The notes below the pieces were generated by a model. That model had not been told where the DNA came from. It ran no database searches and saw only the letters and a program-made list of their open reading frames with translations. A stretch of 64,000 nt of DNA. It comes from Rhizobium sp. N324 (GTDB lineage: Bacteria; Pseudomonadota; Alphaproteobacteria; Rhizobiales; Rhizobiaceae). The stretch is taken from the NCBI RefSeq assembly GCF_001664485.1, contig NZ_CP013630.1, positions 3,289,001 through 3,353,000 of the forward strand. Reading direction: 5' to 3'. The translations under genes and the position numbers were made by a program. Shown piece after piece: positions 63,466-64,000 of this stretch (position 1 is its first letter; every line of letters begins with the position of its first letter).

Positions 63466-63540
63466 GCCCTTCGCTTGGGCTCAGGGCGTTCACCGCTGCA
63501 ATCGATTCACTGGATCGATTGCTCGGGCTGCGCCCGACCG
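63466..63540. repeat. Rhizobium palindromic repeat
   Basis: Perfect inverted arms gcaatcgat (63498-63506) and atcgattgc (63514-63522) are followed by cgggc-tgc-gcccg (63524-63536). The flank cccttcgcttgggctcaggg closely matches the repeat at 58092-58111. It lies between the convergent DUF2076 and queF genes. Confidence 0.7.
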
Positions 63541-63544
63541 CGGC

Positions 63545-64000
63545 TCACCCACGTCCGCGATAGGTGGCAACGCCCTGTTCCGGCAGCCAGACGCCTTCCG
63601 GCGGCTTGCCCGTCTGCCAGAACACGTCGATCGGAATGCCGCCGCGCGGATACCAGTAGGCGCCGATCCTGAGCCACTTGGGATCGAGCAGTTCGACGAT
63701 GCGCTTGGCGATGTAGATCGAGCAATCCTCATGGAAAGCGCCGTGATTGCGGAAGGAATGCAGGAAGAGCTTCAGCGATTTCGATTCCACCAGCCATTCG
63801 CCCGGAATGTAATCGATGACGATATGGGCAAAATCCGGCTGCCCGGTCATGGGGCAGAGCGAGGTGAATTCCGGCGCGGTGAAACGCACGACGTAGTCGG
63901 TGCCGGCATGGTTGGACGGCACCTTTTCAAGCACCGCCACCTCCGGCGATTGTGCGGTTTCGGTCTGCTGGCCCAGCATCGACAGGCTGGAGGTATCGGT
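63545..64000 (-). CDS. queF: NADPH-dependent 7-cyano-7-deazaguanine reductase, 5' end cut by window
   Basis: The enzyme reduces preQ0 to preQ1 in queuosine synthesis. Visible segments are [15 protein letters not shown] with the catalytic cysteine, [21 protein letters not shown] and [17 protein letters not shown]. The frame stays open to the last base of the window, beyond the ATG at 63979, and the codons there read TDTSSLS, as at the N-terminus of rhizobial QueF. The true start lies just outside. This is the short, single-domain type of about 150 residues. Confidence 0.95.
   Translation of the reverse strand, partial: TDTSSLSMLGQQTETAQSPEVAVLEKVPSNHAGTDYVVRFTAPEFTSLCPMTGQPDFAHIVIDYIPGEWLVESKSLKLFLHSFRNHGAFHEDCSIYIAKRIVELLDPKWLRIGAYWYPRGGIPIDVFWQTGKPPEGVWLPEQGVATYRGRG

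Noticed and set aside
1..64000. CRISPR arrays, prophage, transposase, tRNA or rRNA genes
   Set aside because: No evenly spaced direct repeats, integrase or transposase motifs, or tRNA-like folds were noticed when reading the intergenic regions; a dedicated scan such as tRNAscan would be decisive.

Overview
The window is ordinary chromosome from a member of the Rhizobiaceae, most likely the Rhizobium etli / R. leguminosarum group. I infer this from the high GC content, the rhizobial gene families (BA14K protein, DUF1236, DUF1059, DUF2125, ClpS2-type adaptor, IPMS2-type LeuA), the order of genes, and several palindromic intergenic repeats of the kind scattered through Rhizobium genomes. I saw no phage, insertion sequence, CRISPR array, rRNA or tRNA gene. 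Nearly every stretch is a housekeeping or conserved hypothetical gene, so the interest lies mostly between genes.

Layout. 1-8808: end of a DMT exporter, a cold-shock protein with a structured leader, a BA14K protein, a divergent SDR/HxlR pair, a MarR / response regulator / histidine kinase operon of PetP-PetR type, the 3' remnant of an ilvE-like aminotransferase, a glycine-zipper membrane protein, an SH3/DUF1236 protein and a metallo-hydrolase. 8826-16388: ybjN-proC-csaA on the minus strand, a candidate small RNA, a UbiK/BMFP protein, then lgt, a MidA-type methyltransferase, pgeF, an M24 hydrolase and a lipoprotein on the plus strand. 16494-26408: prs, a DUF2125 protein, rplY, a GGDEF-EAL protein with a periplasmic solute-binding protein, pth, a GNAT enzyme, clpS and ychF. 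26427-33334: a DUF2157 membrane protein, two MaoC hydratases, apt, the cytochrome bc1 operon petABC and an EEP-family hydrolase.

33290-44817: two paralogous ABC exporters around an orphan ribbon-helix-helix gene, trmL, a Na/Pi cotransporter, hemF, two small stress-like genes, and a tight cca-NUDIX-DUF1285 operon. 44976-52222: a MoxR / DUF58 / DUF4159 / membrane protein / GNAT operon. 52223-57841: a GNAT enzyme, a glutathionyl-hydroquinone reductase-like GST, a NUDIX hydrolase, a metallophosphoesterase, a TPR protein and a sigma/anti-sigma pair. 57842-64000: a nested palindromic repeat, leuA with a leucine-rich leader peptide, a BenE-type transporter, a clpP paralogue, a DUF2076 protein and the end of queF.

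How parts work together. petPR-type regulators and the petABC genes they are linked to in Rhodobacter lie in the same window. Lgt is followed a few genes later by a clear lipoprotein. The most informative regulatory find is upstream of leuA: a near-consensus promoter whose predicted start falls on the AUG of a 41-codon peptide with a run of four leucines, followed by a hairpin and by mutually complementary CUCCUC/GAGGAG segments, one of which is the leuA ribosome binding site. This looks like leucine attenuation by a leaderless leader peptide.
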